In this document: positions 1 through 5,095 of the stretch, in pieces | Numbering within the stretch: the first letter of the stretch is position 1 | Layout: every line of letters starts with the position of its first letter | Assembly (NCBI GenBank): GCA_025933895.1 | Contig: JAICZB010000044.1 | Span: forward strand, 1 to 11,693 | Origin: Thermoleophilia bacterium | Lineage (GTDB): Bacteria; Actinomycetota; Thermoleophilia; Gaiellales; Gaiellaceae | DNA: 11,693 nucleotides | Direction of reading: 5' to 3' | The notes under the pieces: model-generated | What the model was told of the DNA's origin: nothing | Seen by the model: the letters and a program-made list of their open reading frames with translations, nothing else | Databases searched by the model: none | Made by a program: the position numbers and the translations under genes

Positions 1-725
1 GCCGCATCGTCCTCGACGACGGCCGCCTCCTCCCCGGTGAGCGCGCGTGCGAGCTGGCCGGCGTTCGCGATCGTCGCCGAGGCGAGCAGGAACTGCGGCT
101 CGGCGCCGTAGATCCGCGCGAGCCGGCGCAGTCGCCGGAGGACGTTCGCGACGTGCGAGCCGAAGACGCCGCGGTAGACGTGCGCCTCGTCGACGACCAC
201 GAAGCGGAGATTGTGGAGGAAGTCGCCCCAGAGATCGTGGCGCGGCAGGACGCCGATGTGGAGCATGTCCGGGTTCGTGAGCACGAGGTTCGCCCAGCCG
301 CGGATCTGGCGCCGCCGCTCGGTCGGGGTGTCTCCGTCGTAGATCGCCGCGCGGACGCCGGCCACGCCGAGCTCGCCGAGCGAACGGGCCTGGTCCTGCG
401 CGAGGGCCTTCGTCGGGTAGAGGTAGAGCGCGCGGGCGTGCCGGTCGGCGGCGAGCGCGTCGAGCACGGGGAGGTTGAAGGCGAGCGTCTTGCCCGACGC
501 GGTGCCCGTGGTGACGATGACGTTGCCGCCCTCGCGCGCCGCCGCATACGCCTCGGCCTGGTGCGCGTAGAGCTCGTGGATGCCGCGCCGGGCCAGCGGC
601 TCTCGCACGGCCGGCTGGAGGTCGTCGGGAAGCGGCGCGGTCCGGGACTCTCGCGCCGGCTCGGTCGCGAGGTGCGCGAGCTCGTCGCCCGCGAGCAGAT
701 CGTCCCACGTCGCGAGGCTGGTCAC
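1..725 (-). CDS. MrfA/YprA-type DEAH-box ATP-dependent helicase, N-terminal part (truncated by window edge)
   Basis: Superfamily 2 helicase, first 241 residues only; the rest lies beyond base 1. Read on the minus strand from a GTG at 725. Visible motifs: YAHQ at residues 53-56 (Q-like motif), Walker A TGTASGKT at 73-80, YPTKALAQDQ (motif Ia) at 103-112, TNPDML at 150-155, VVDEAHVYRG (Walker B, DEAH) at 177-186, and SATI (motif III) at 216-219. This combination is typical of the YprA/MrfA family, whose B. subtilis member works with MrfB in repair of mitomycin-type DNA damage; full-length members carry a C-terminal DUF1998 zinc-binding region that cannot be seen here. The start is chosen because its GTG overlaps the TGA of the upstream methyltransferase gene as GTGA (722-725), implying translational coupling. 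It is the last visible gene of a three-gene operon. Family assignment is firm; a repair role is inferred from the family. Confidence 0.93.
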   Translation of the reverse strand, partial: MTSLATWDDLLAGDELAHLATEPARESRTAPLPDDLQPAVREPLARRGIHELYAHQAEAYAAAREGGNVIVTTGTASGKTLAFNLPVLDALAADRHARALYLYPTKALAQDQARSLGELGVAGVRAAIYDGDTPTERRRQIRGWANLVLTNPDMLHIGVLPRHDLWGDFLHNLRFVVVDEAHVYRGVFGSHVANVLRRLRRLARIYGAEPQFLLASATIANAGQLARALTGEEAAVVEDDA

Positions 726-1396
726 CGACGCCAGCGCAGCCCGAGGCCGAACGGGTACTCCCTCTCCTCCGGCTCCTCGACCCTCTCGAGCGCGAGGCCC
801 GCGTCGAGGAACGTCTGGAGGAAGAGGCCGAGCGGCAGGTGTGCGGCCCCGACCCTGACCCGCACCCCCGCTGCTCGCCAGATCCCGGGCGCCTCGGTGT
901 AACGCCCGACCTTGCGGTACCAGCCGGGATGCAGCTCGGGGACGCCGCTCACGGGGTCGTATACCGAATGCGGGCCGACGAAGCAGGGATGGACGGCCAG
1001 GTGGACGAGCGGCGCGCCGGGACGGAGGACTCGTGCGATCTCCCGCACCGCCGCCGGGAGGTCGTCGAAGTCGGTGTTGGTGAAGATCGAGATCGCGGCG
1101 TCGAAGCTCGCGTCCTCGAACGGGAGTGACGCCGCGTCTGCATGGACCGTGCGCACTCCCCGCTCCCTGGCCCGGCGCAGCATGTCCTCGGACACGTCGA
1201 CGCCGGTCACGTCCCACCCGAGCTCCGCCAGGCCCGCGGCATAGGGCCCCGTTCCGCACCCGACGTCGATCAGGGAGCCGGTGCTCTCGCCCAGCAGACG
1301 GAGGAGCATCTCCCACGTCTCGCTCTCGAGCGGCGCAGGCTGGAACTCGGTGTCGTACCAGTCGGCGACTCCGTCGTAACGCGCGTCCGTCGTCAT
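722..1396 (-). CDS. Class I SAM-dependent methyltransferase (Methyltransf_11/25 type)
   Basis: A 224-aa single-domain Rossmann methyltransferase, probably cytosolic and acting on a small molecule. Motif I is DVGCGTG at residues 44-50, the acidic residue ending strand 2 is D67 in GVDVS, and a motif II-like ADAASLPF lies at 87-94, followed by FDAAISIFTNTDF at 98-110 and the motif III-like RVLRPGAPLVH at 122-132. The N-terminal RYDGVADWYD (residues 6-15) is typical of UbiE/Methyltransf_11-like proteins. I see no (N/D)PP(Y/F) DNA-methylase motif, so it is unlikely to modify DNA bases. The substrate cannot be told from sequence. The ATG overlaps the stop of the upstream small gene (ATGA, 1393-1396) and its own stop overlaps the helicase start, so all three are probably co-translated. 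The link to a helicase is unexplained. Confidence 0.92.
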   Translation of the reverse strand: MTTDARYDGVADWYDTEFQPAPLESETWEMLLRLLGESTGSLIDVGCGTGPYAAGLAELGWDVTGVDVSEDMLRRARERGVRTVHADAASLPFEDASFDAAISIFTNTDFDDLPAAVREIARVLRPGAPLVHLAVHPCFVGPHSVYDPVSGVPELHPGWYRKVGRYTEAPGIWRAAGVRVRVGAAHLPLGLFLQTFLDAGLALERVEEPEEREYPFGLGLRWRR

Positions 1397-1716
1397 CCCG
1401 ACATTGAAGCGATACCGCGCTCGTCCACGAGGACGATCCTCGCGCTATCGACACCTGTGAGATCCGCGCCGCTCGGCGCGACGACCGCGTCGAACCGTCC
1501 CTCCGGCCGCTCGGAGACTCGCGCTCCTCGCTGCCGTGCCTGCTCGGCACGCGCCGCATTCGGCTCCACGACGACGACCTCCCAACCGGCGAGCTCGAGC
1601 AGCCGGGCGTGGATGCCCGCGAAGCCGAGCTCGAGCACGCGACCGGGCCCGTCCCCGAGCAGCTCGAGGATCCGCGGCGTGGCGGTGGCGGCGAGGGCGG
1701 GCGGAAGTCGGCGCAT
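1393..1716 (-). CDS. Small Rossmann-like protein resembling a truncated SAM-binding domain (UPF0146-like)
   Basis: A 107-aa protein with the first half of a methyltransferase-like Rossmann fold: RVLELGFAG at residues 26-34 resembles motif I, with an FAGI loop instead of the classical GxGxG, and VVVVEP at 47-52 supplies the acidic strand-2 end (E51). A third strand-like segment, FDAVVAPSGADL, is at 75-86 and a fourth, ARIVLVDERG, at 92-101. The remainder of a methyltransferase fold is absent. The arrangement recalls the UPF0146 family, best known from archaea, but I cannot confirm membership. It is the first gene of the operon leading to the methyltransferase and helicase, ending in ATGA overlap with the next start. 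No strong ribosome binding site precedes its ATG; a TATCGA hexamer eight bases upstream suggests leaderless expression. Enzymatic activity is doubtful; a binding or regulatory partner role is possible. Confidence 0.75.
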   Translation of the reverse strand: MRRLPPALAATATPRILELLGDGPGRVLELGFAGIHARLLELAGWEVVVVEPNAARAEQARQRGARVSERPEGRFDAVVAPSGADLTGVDSARIVLVDERGIASMSG

Positions 1717-1731
1717 CGGTACGCTCGATAC
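1717..1731. promoter_or_regulatory. 15-bp divergent intergenic region with face-to-face putative -10 elements
   Basis: Only 15 bases separate the two divergent ATG codons. On the plus strand TACGCT (1720-1725) lies 6 bases before the DUF5808 ATG at 1732. On the minus strand TATCGA (1730-1725) lies 8 bases before the ATG at 1716. Neither gene has room for a separate Shine-Dalgarno, so both mRNAs are probably leaderless. The assignment rests on the spacing pattern and a weak TANNNT consensus; no convincing -35 element was seen. Confidence 0.4.
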
Positions 1732-1917
1732 ATGAACGAGAAGCGGACGGGCAAGTTCCTCGGCGTGCCGTACGACTGGCGGCGGCCGACTGCCGCACGC
1801 TTCAGGTCACGTTGGTGGAACCGGGACGACCGCAGGATCGTCATGCCCCGTGCGTTCGGCTGGGGGTACGACTTCAACCTCGCCGAGGTTGCGCGTCGGC
1901 TGCGGTTGCGGCGCTGA
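1732..1917 (+). CDS. DUF5808 domain protein
   Basis: A 61-aa protein made almost entirely of the small DUF5808 module: GKFLGVPYDWRRPT at residues 7-20, RFRSRWWNRDD at 23-33, and AFGWGYDFNLAEVARR at 41-56. The domain is common in actinobacterial proteins, often as a lone short ORF or at the end of a membrane protein; its function is unknown. The strongly basic, Trp-rich composition (many Arg, WW pair at 28-29) could suit nucleic acid or membrane-surface binding, which is inference. The ATG at 1732 is chosen because an in-frame upstream start would run into the divergent operon, and because homology begins within a few residues of it. Its TGA (1915-1917) directly abuts the stop codon of the convergent VOC gene with no spacer. 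Confidence 0.85.
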   Translation: MNEKRTGKFLGVPYDWRRPTAARFRSRWWNRDDRRIVMPRAFGWGYDFNLAEVARRLRLRR

Positions 1918-2295
1918 CTACGACTGGTCGAACAGCGTCAGCTGCAGGCCGTCCGGCGTGCGCAGGCGGGCGTTGCGGCCGCCCCACGGCGGAACGACGG
2001 GCGCGGCCTCGGCGGTCGCGCCCGCGCCGACGAGGTGTTGCGCGGTCGCATCGACGTCCTCGACCTCGAGCGCGAGCCGCACCTGGCCCGAGACGCGGCG
2101 GCCGGCCTCGATTCGGTCGACGCTCTCCGCCTGGCGCTCGTCGAACAGCTCGAGCGTCGCGTGGCCGACGTCGAGCAGGATCACCCGTCCGTCCTCGCCG
2201 CTCCAGTCGGCAAGCTGCTCGAGCCCGAGCGCGTCTCGATAGAAGCCGACGGCCTCGTCGAAGTCCGGGACGGTGAGGACGACGCGCAGGTTCAC
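1918..2295 (-). CDS. VOC (glyoxalase/bleomycin-resistance) superfamily protein
   Basis: A 125-aa protein with one pair of beta-alpha-beta-beta-beta modules: VVLTVPDFDEAVGFYRDALG at residues 5-24 is the typical first module, LALEVEDVDATAQHL at 74-88 the second, and the ending RTPDGLQLTLFDQ (112-124) is the usual closing strand. VOC proteins include glyoxalase I, extradiol dioxygenases and antibiotic-binding proteins. E49 sits at a usual metal-ligand position, but the expected His near residues 5-7 and around residue 73 are replaced by Val/Leu and Arg, and the C-terminal Glu is Thr, so the canonical metal site seems incomplete. A ligand-binding role or unusual chemistry is possible; the substrate is unknown. 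It starts with GTG at 2295 behind GGAAAG, and is divergent from the thiamine operon. Its stop abuts that of the DUF5808 gene. Confidence 0.88.
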   Translation of the reverse strand: MNLRVVLTVPDFDEAVGFYRDALGLEQLADWSGEDGRVILLDVGHATLELFDERQAESVDRIEAGRRVSGQVRLALEVEDVDATAQHLVGAGATAEAAPVVPPWGGRNARLRTPDGLQLTLFDQS

Positions 2296-2320
2296 GGTCT
2301 TTCCAACGACGCCGCGGCGC

Positions 2321-2326
2321 TAGGGT
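2321..2326 (+). promoter_or_regulatory. Putative -10 element for the thi operon
   Basis: TAGGGT fits TANNNT and would place the transcription start near 2332-2335, at the 5' edge of the TPP aptamer. This is what a riboswitch-led mRNA with minimal leader would need, but it would leave only part of the proposed P1 5' strand in the transcript. No good -35 is visible. Confidence 0.3.
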
Positions 2327-2329
2327 TTC

Positions 2330-2411
2330 CCAACCGGGGTGCCTCGCGGAGGGGCTGAGATCACACCCGTCGAACCTGATCCGGGTCATGCCGGCGAAGG
2401 GAGTGCGTTGG
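2330..2411 (+). promoter_or_regulatory. TPP riboswitch (THI-box) controlling thiDML
   Basis: The aptamer core is clear: CCGGGGTGCC (2334-2343), CTGAGA (2355-2360), ACCC in the P2 3' strand (2365-2368), the pyrophosphate/pyrimidine-sensor segment AACCTGATCCGG (2373-2384), P5 hairpin CCGG/CCGG (2381-2384 with 2391-2394), and GCGAAGGGAG (2394-2403). P3 is tiny (CCTC 2342-2345 with GAGG 2349-2352). The conserved 3' end GGGAG (2399-2403) is also the only plausible Shine-Dalgarno, 4 bases before the thiD start TTG at 2408. A P1 pairing of CCAAC (2330-2334) with GTTGG (2407-2411) would bury the start codon, but it needs a 4-base bulge. TPP binding should therefore block translation directly, with no separate expression platform. 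The aptamer is certain; P1 boundaries are tentative. Confidence 0.95.
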
Positions 2412-3181
2412 TTCCACGCTGCATCACGATCGCGGGCTCCGATTCCGGCGGAGGGGCCGGGATCCAGGCCGACCTCAAGGCGTTCGCCGCGGCCGGCGTC
2501 CACGGCATGTCCGCAATCGTCGCCCTCACGGCGCAGAACACGCGCGAGGTGGCGGCCGTGCACGAGGTGCCGGCATGGTTCGTCCGCGCCCAGCTCGACG
2601 CAGTCGCCGGGGACATCGGGATCGACGCCGTCAAGACGGGGATGCTCTTCTCGCGCGCGATCATCGACACGGTTGCCGACTGGCTCGAGGAGCATCCGGT
2701 GCCGCTTGTCGTCGACCCGGTCATGGTCGCGAGCACGGGCGCGCAGCTCCTCGAGGACGATGCCGTGGGTTCGCTCGTCCACCGTCTCATTCCGCTGGCG
2801 GCGGTCGTGACTCCGAACCTGCTCGAGGCGCGGGCGCTGGCCGGCTCGGACGGGTCGCCGCAGCACCTGGCCGAGGCGCTCGTGCGACTCGGCGCCGGCG
2901 CCGCGCTGGTCACCGGCGGTCACGGCGGGGCGTCTGCCGATCACTTCTTCGACGGCAGAGAGCACTACGAGATCCCGTTCGCGCACGCCGACGTCGGGGC
3001 GACCCACGGCGCGGGTTGCACTCACTCGGCGACACTTGCCGCCCTCCTCGCGCGCGGGCACTCATTGCTCGACGCCGCTCGCGGCGCAGCGGCAGCCGCA
3101 TCGCGCGCTGTCGCGCAAGGCCTTGCGGAGATCGGCTCAGGCGACGGGCCGGTCGACGTCCTGGGAGTCTTGGCTCGATGA
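2408..3181 (+). CDS. thiD: Hydroxymethylpyrimidine/phosphomethylpyrimidine kinase
   Basis: A 257-aa ribokinase-fold enzyme that phosphorylates HMP to HMP-P and then HMP-PP in thiamine synthesis and salvage. Motifs: AGSDSGGGAGIQAD at residues 9-22 (substrate loop), KTGML at 76-80, DPVMVASTG at 103-111, TPNLLEA at 135-141, and the anion-hole/ATP site THGAGCTHSA at 199-208 with C204. Length matches the usual 260-270. The start is the TTG at 2408, right behind GGGAG; the longer in-frame reading from 2339 would translate the riboswitch and gives no ThiD homology, and ThiD proteins begin a few residues before the ITIAGSDSGGG segment. It is the first gene after the TPP riboswitch and overlaps thiM by ATGA (3178-3181). 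No fused ThiE or TenA domain follows. Confidence 0.96.
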   Translation: MVPRCITIAGSDSGGGAGIQADLKAFAAAGVHGMSAIVALTAQNTREVAAVHEVPAWFVRAQLDAVAGDIGIDAVKTGMLFSRAIIDTVADWLEEHPVPLVVDPVMVASTGAQLLEDDAVGSLVHRLIPLAAVVTPNLLEARALAGSDGSPQHLAEALVRLGAGAALVTGGHGGASADHFFDGREHYEIPFAHADVGATHGAGCTHSATLAALLARGHSLLDAARGAAAAASRAVAQGLAEIGSGDGPVDVLGVLAR

Positions 3182-3978
3182 CCGTCTCCCCCGGAACGAC
3201 ACTGCGCCAGCTGCGCGCCCGCAAGCCGCTCGTCCACCAGATCACGAACTACGTCGTCATGAACGAGACCGCGAACGCGACGCTCGCGCTCGGCGCGCTG
3301 CCGGTGATGGCGCACGCGCGGGAGGAGGTCGAGGAGATGGTCGGACTGGCGTCCGCCCTCGTGCTCAACATCGGGACGCTCTCGGAGCACTGGATCGAGG
3401 CGATGCTGCTCGCCGGCCGCGCGGCGAGTGGACGTGCGATCCCGATCGTCCTCGATCCGGTCGGCGCCGGCGCGACGGCGTACCGCACCGAGACGGCGCG
3501 GCGGATCCTCGACGAGGTGCAGGTGACCGTCCTGCGCGGCAACGCCGGCGAGATCGCGACGCTCGCCGGCGTGGATGCGGAGGTGCGGGGTGTCGAGTCG
3601 ATGGCGACCGGTCTCGAACCGGCGGCGCTCGCGCGTGGGGCGGCGCGGCAACTGGGAGTTGTCGCTTCTGTGACCGGCCCCATCGACCATATCTCCGACG
3701 GAGCGCGAACCCTGGATGTCGCGAACGGCCATCCCCTGCTCGCTTCGGTAACCGGCACGGGCTGCATCTCGTCGGCGCTCACCGGCTGCTTCCTCGCCGC
3801 CCTGCCGGAGGCGCCGCTCGAGGCCGCGGCCGAGGCCCTCGCTGCGCTCGGCGTCGCGGCGGAGGACGCGGCCGCGGGAGCCGACGGCCCCGGCACCTTC
3901 CACGCGCGGCTCTACGACGCCCTCGCTGCGCTCGACCCGGACACGCTCGACGGGCGCGCCCGGATCTCCGAGACGTGA
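3178..3978 (+). CDS. thiM: Hydroxyethylthiazole kinase
   Basis: A 266-aa cytosolic kinase that phosphorylates 4-methyl-5-(2-hydroxyethyl)thiazole, the salvage route to the thiazole half of thiamine. Visible family motifs: HQITNYVVMNETAN at residues 20-33, LNIGTL at 63-68, LDPVGAGAT at 92-100, RGNAGEI at 120-126, VTGPID at 165-170, and TGTGCISSALTG at 192-203 containing the catalytic Cys C196. The length is what is expected for ThiM. It starts at the ATG overlapping the thiD stop, with GGGAG at 3163-3167 ten bases upstream, and ends overlapping the next start (GTGA, 3975-3978). Presence of ThiM shows the organism can use external or recycled thiazole; de novo thiazole genes are not in this window. 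Confidence 0.96.
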   Translation: MTVSPGTTLRQLRARKPLVHQITNYVVMNETANATLALGALPVMAHAREEVEEMVGLASALVLNIGTLSEHWIEAMLLAGRAASGRAIPIVLDPVGAGATAYRTETARRILDEVQVTVLRGNAGEIATLAGVDAEVRGVESMATGLEPAALARGAARQLGVVASVTGPIDHISDGARTLDVANGHPLLASVTGTGCISSALTGCFLAALPEAPLEAAAEALAALGVAAEDAAAGADGPGTFHARLYDALAALDPDTLDGRARISET

Positions 3979-4787
3979 AGCTCGCCGAGCTCGGGGAGCT
4001 CGGCCTCCTCGCGGAGCTGGAGCAGCGCGGTCTCGTGCACGGGATCGAGCACGACGCGGCCGTCGTCGAGGGGCTCGTCGTGACGCAGGACGCGCTCGTC
4101 GAGAGCGTTCACTTCCGGTTCGACCTCCTCGGCTGGCGGGAGCTCGGCGCGCGGGCCGCCGCCGTCAACATCAGCGACCTCGCCGCCTCGGGAGCCGATC
4201 CGCTGGCCCTGCTCGTCTCGCTCGGCCTTCCGGAGGAGACCGAGATGGAGCACGTGCTCGAGCTCTACGCCGGCCTGAACGAGCGCAACGTGCCGGTGCG
4301 CGGCGGCGACACGACGCGGGCCGACCGCGTCGTGCTGTCCGTGACCGCGCTCGGCCGCTCCGATCGCGTGCCCGGCCGCGCCGGAGCGAAGCCGGGAGAC
4401 GCCGTCGTCGTGACTGGACCGCTCGGCGCCGCCGGCGCCGCGTTCCGGTCGGGACGGCTGTCACCGGTGCCGAGCCGCGTCGAGGAGGGACAGCGGCTGG
4501 CCCGCGTGGCGACCGCCATGCTCGACCTCTCGGACGGGATCGCGCGCGATGCGGGCCACATCGCCAAGCGCTCCGGCGTCCGCCTCGCGATCGAGCTCGA
4601 GCGACTCCCTCTCGCCGAGGGTGCCGAGCTCGACGACCTCGGTTTCGGCGAGGACTACGAGCTGCTCGCGACGACGCCGGATCCGCTCGGCTTCCCGGTG
4701 ATCGGCCGGGTCGAGGAGGGCGATGGCGTCGAGCTCACGCTGCGCGGCGAGCCGCACTCACTCTCCGGCTGGGAGCACTTCCGCTAG
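3975..4787 (+). CDS. thiL: Thiamine-monophosphate kinase (compact form)
   Basis: A PurM/AIR-synthase-fold kinase converting TMP to the active cofactor TPP. Motifs: HDAAVV at residues 26-31, TQDALVESVHF at 37-47, AVNISDLAASGADP at 63-76, RGGDTTR at 109-115, PGDAVVVTGPLG at 140-151, LDLSDGIARD at 183-192 and GFGEDYELL at 223-231. At 270 aa it is short; ThiL is usually about 310-330. Compared with E. coli ThiL as I remember it, the losses seem to lie after the VTGPLG segment, before GEDYEL, and at the C-terminus. The usual GDDA is EHDA here. The GTG start overlaps the thiM stop; no better start lies nearby. The last 30 bases overlap the convergent thioredoxin gene. With thiD and thiM it forms a riboswitch-controlled operon; ThiE, needed between them, must be elsewhere. 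Confidence 0.94.
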   Translation: MKLAELGELGLLAELEQRGLVHGIEHDAAVVEGLVVTQDALVESVHFRFDLLGWRELGARAAAVNISDLAASGADPLALLVSLGLPEETEMEHVLELYAGLNERNVPVRGGDTTRADRVVLSVTALGRSDRVPGRAGAKPGDAVVVTGPLGAAGAAFRSGRLSPVPSRVEEGQRLARVATAMLDLSDGIARDAGHIAKRSGVRLAIELERLPLAEGAELDDLGFGEDYELLATTPDPLGFPVIGRVEEGDGVELTLRGEPHSLSGWEHFR

Positions 4788-5060
4788 CCACTGCTCGAAG
4801 TGCGCGCGGGGTCGAACCCCGATCACGGCCCCTCGCGCTTCTCCGCCGGAGAAGAGCATGACCGTCGGGATCGAGAGCACGTCGTAGCGGGACGCGATAC
4901 CCGGCTCCTCGTCCACGTTCACGCGGGCGACCTCGACGGGGAGCTCCTCGAGGATCGGCTCCAGCGCCTTGCACGGCCGGCACCAGGGCGCCCAGAAGTC
5001 GACGAGCACCGGCCCCGCGGCGATCGCCTGGTCGAACGTCGCCCGGTCGAGGTCGGTCAT
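4758..5060 (-). CDS. Thioredoxin family protein with WCRPC active site
   Basis: A 100-aa one-domain thioredoxin without signal peptide, so a cytosolic thiol-disulfide oxidoreductase or chaperone. VLVDFWAPWCRPCKALEPIL at residues 18-37 holds the redox pair C27 and C30 in WCRPC instead of the classical WCGPC; RVNVDEEPGIASRYDVLSIPTVMLF at 46-70 includes the cis-proline P66 (IPT); VIGVRPRAHFEQWL at 79-92 is the closing strand and helix. Replacing Gly by Arg in the CxxC turn should alter redox potential and partner choice. The start is the ATG at 5060; a longer in-frame reading would invade the divergent GH76 gene and adds nothing thioredoxin-like. TACGCT eight bases upstream on this strand suggests a leaderless transcript. 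Its 3' end overlaps thiL by 30 bases (4758-4787). Confidence 0.92.
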   Translation of the reverse strand: MTDLDRATFDQAIAAGPVLVDFWAPWCRPCKALEPILEELPVEVARVNVDEEPGIASRYDVLSIPTVMLFSGGEARGAVIGVRPRAHFEQWLAEVLPAGE

Positions 5061-5095
5061 CGTCGGCCAGCGTATCTCGCTACCCTGGCCCGCCG
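5061..5095. promoter_or_regulatory. Divergent promoter region with two putative -10 elements
   Basis: This 35-base spacer lies between the thioredoxin ATG (5060, minus) and the GH76 GTG (5096, plus). Minus strand: TACGCT at 5074-5069, 8 bases before the ATG. Plus strand: TACCCT at 5081-5086, 9 bases before the GTG. Neither gene has a Shine-Dalgarno, so leaderless transcription is likely for both. Inferred from spacing and TANNNT only. Confidence 0.42.

Noticed and set aside
153..902. Long plus-strand ORF of 249 codons opposite the helicase
   Set aside because: It is antisense to a gene with intact helicase motifs, has Arg-rich low-complexity composition, and is expected from high GC alone.
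1..1716. DISARM-like defence island (helicase plus methylase)
   Set aside because: The methyltransferase lacks a DNA-methylase (N/D)PP(Y/F) motif and looks like a small-molecule type; no DrmB, PLD or other defence gene is visible.
1609..1917. Longer 102-aa start for the DUF5808 gene
   Set aside because: The extra residues are antisense to the divergent operon and carry no domain homology; the domain begins just after the ATG at 1732.
2339..2407. N-terminal extension of ThiD from a GTG at 2339
   Set aside because: This stretch is the TPP aptamer; the protein homology begins at the TTG at 2408 behind GGGAG.
1874..3061. 395-codon minus-strand ORF opposite thiD
   Set aside because: Shadow of the VOC and thiD genes; Arg-rich, no recognisable motif, and it spans the riboswitch.
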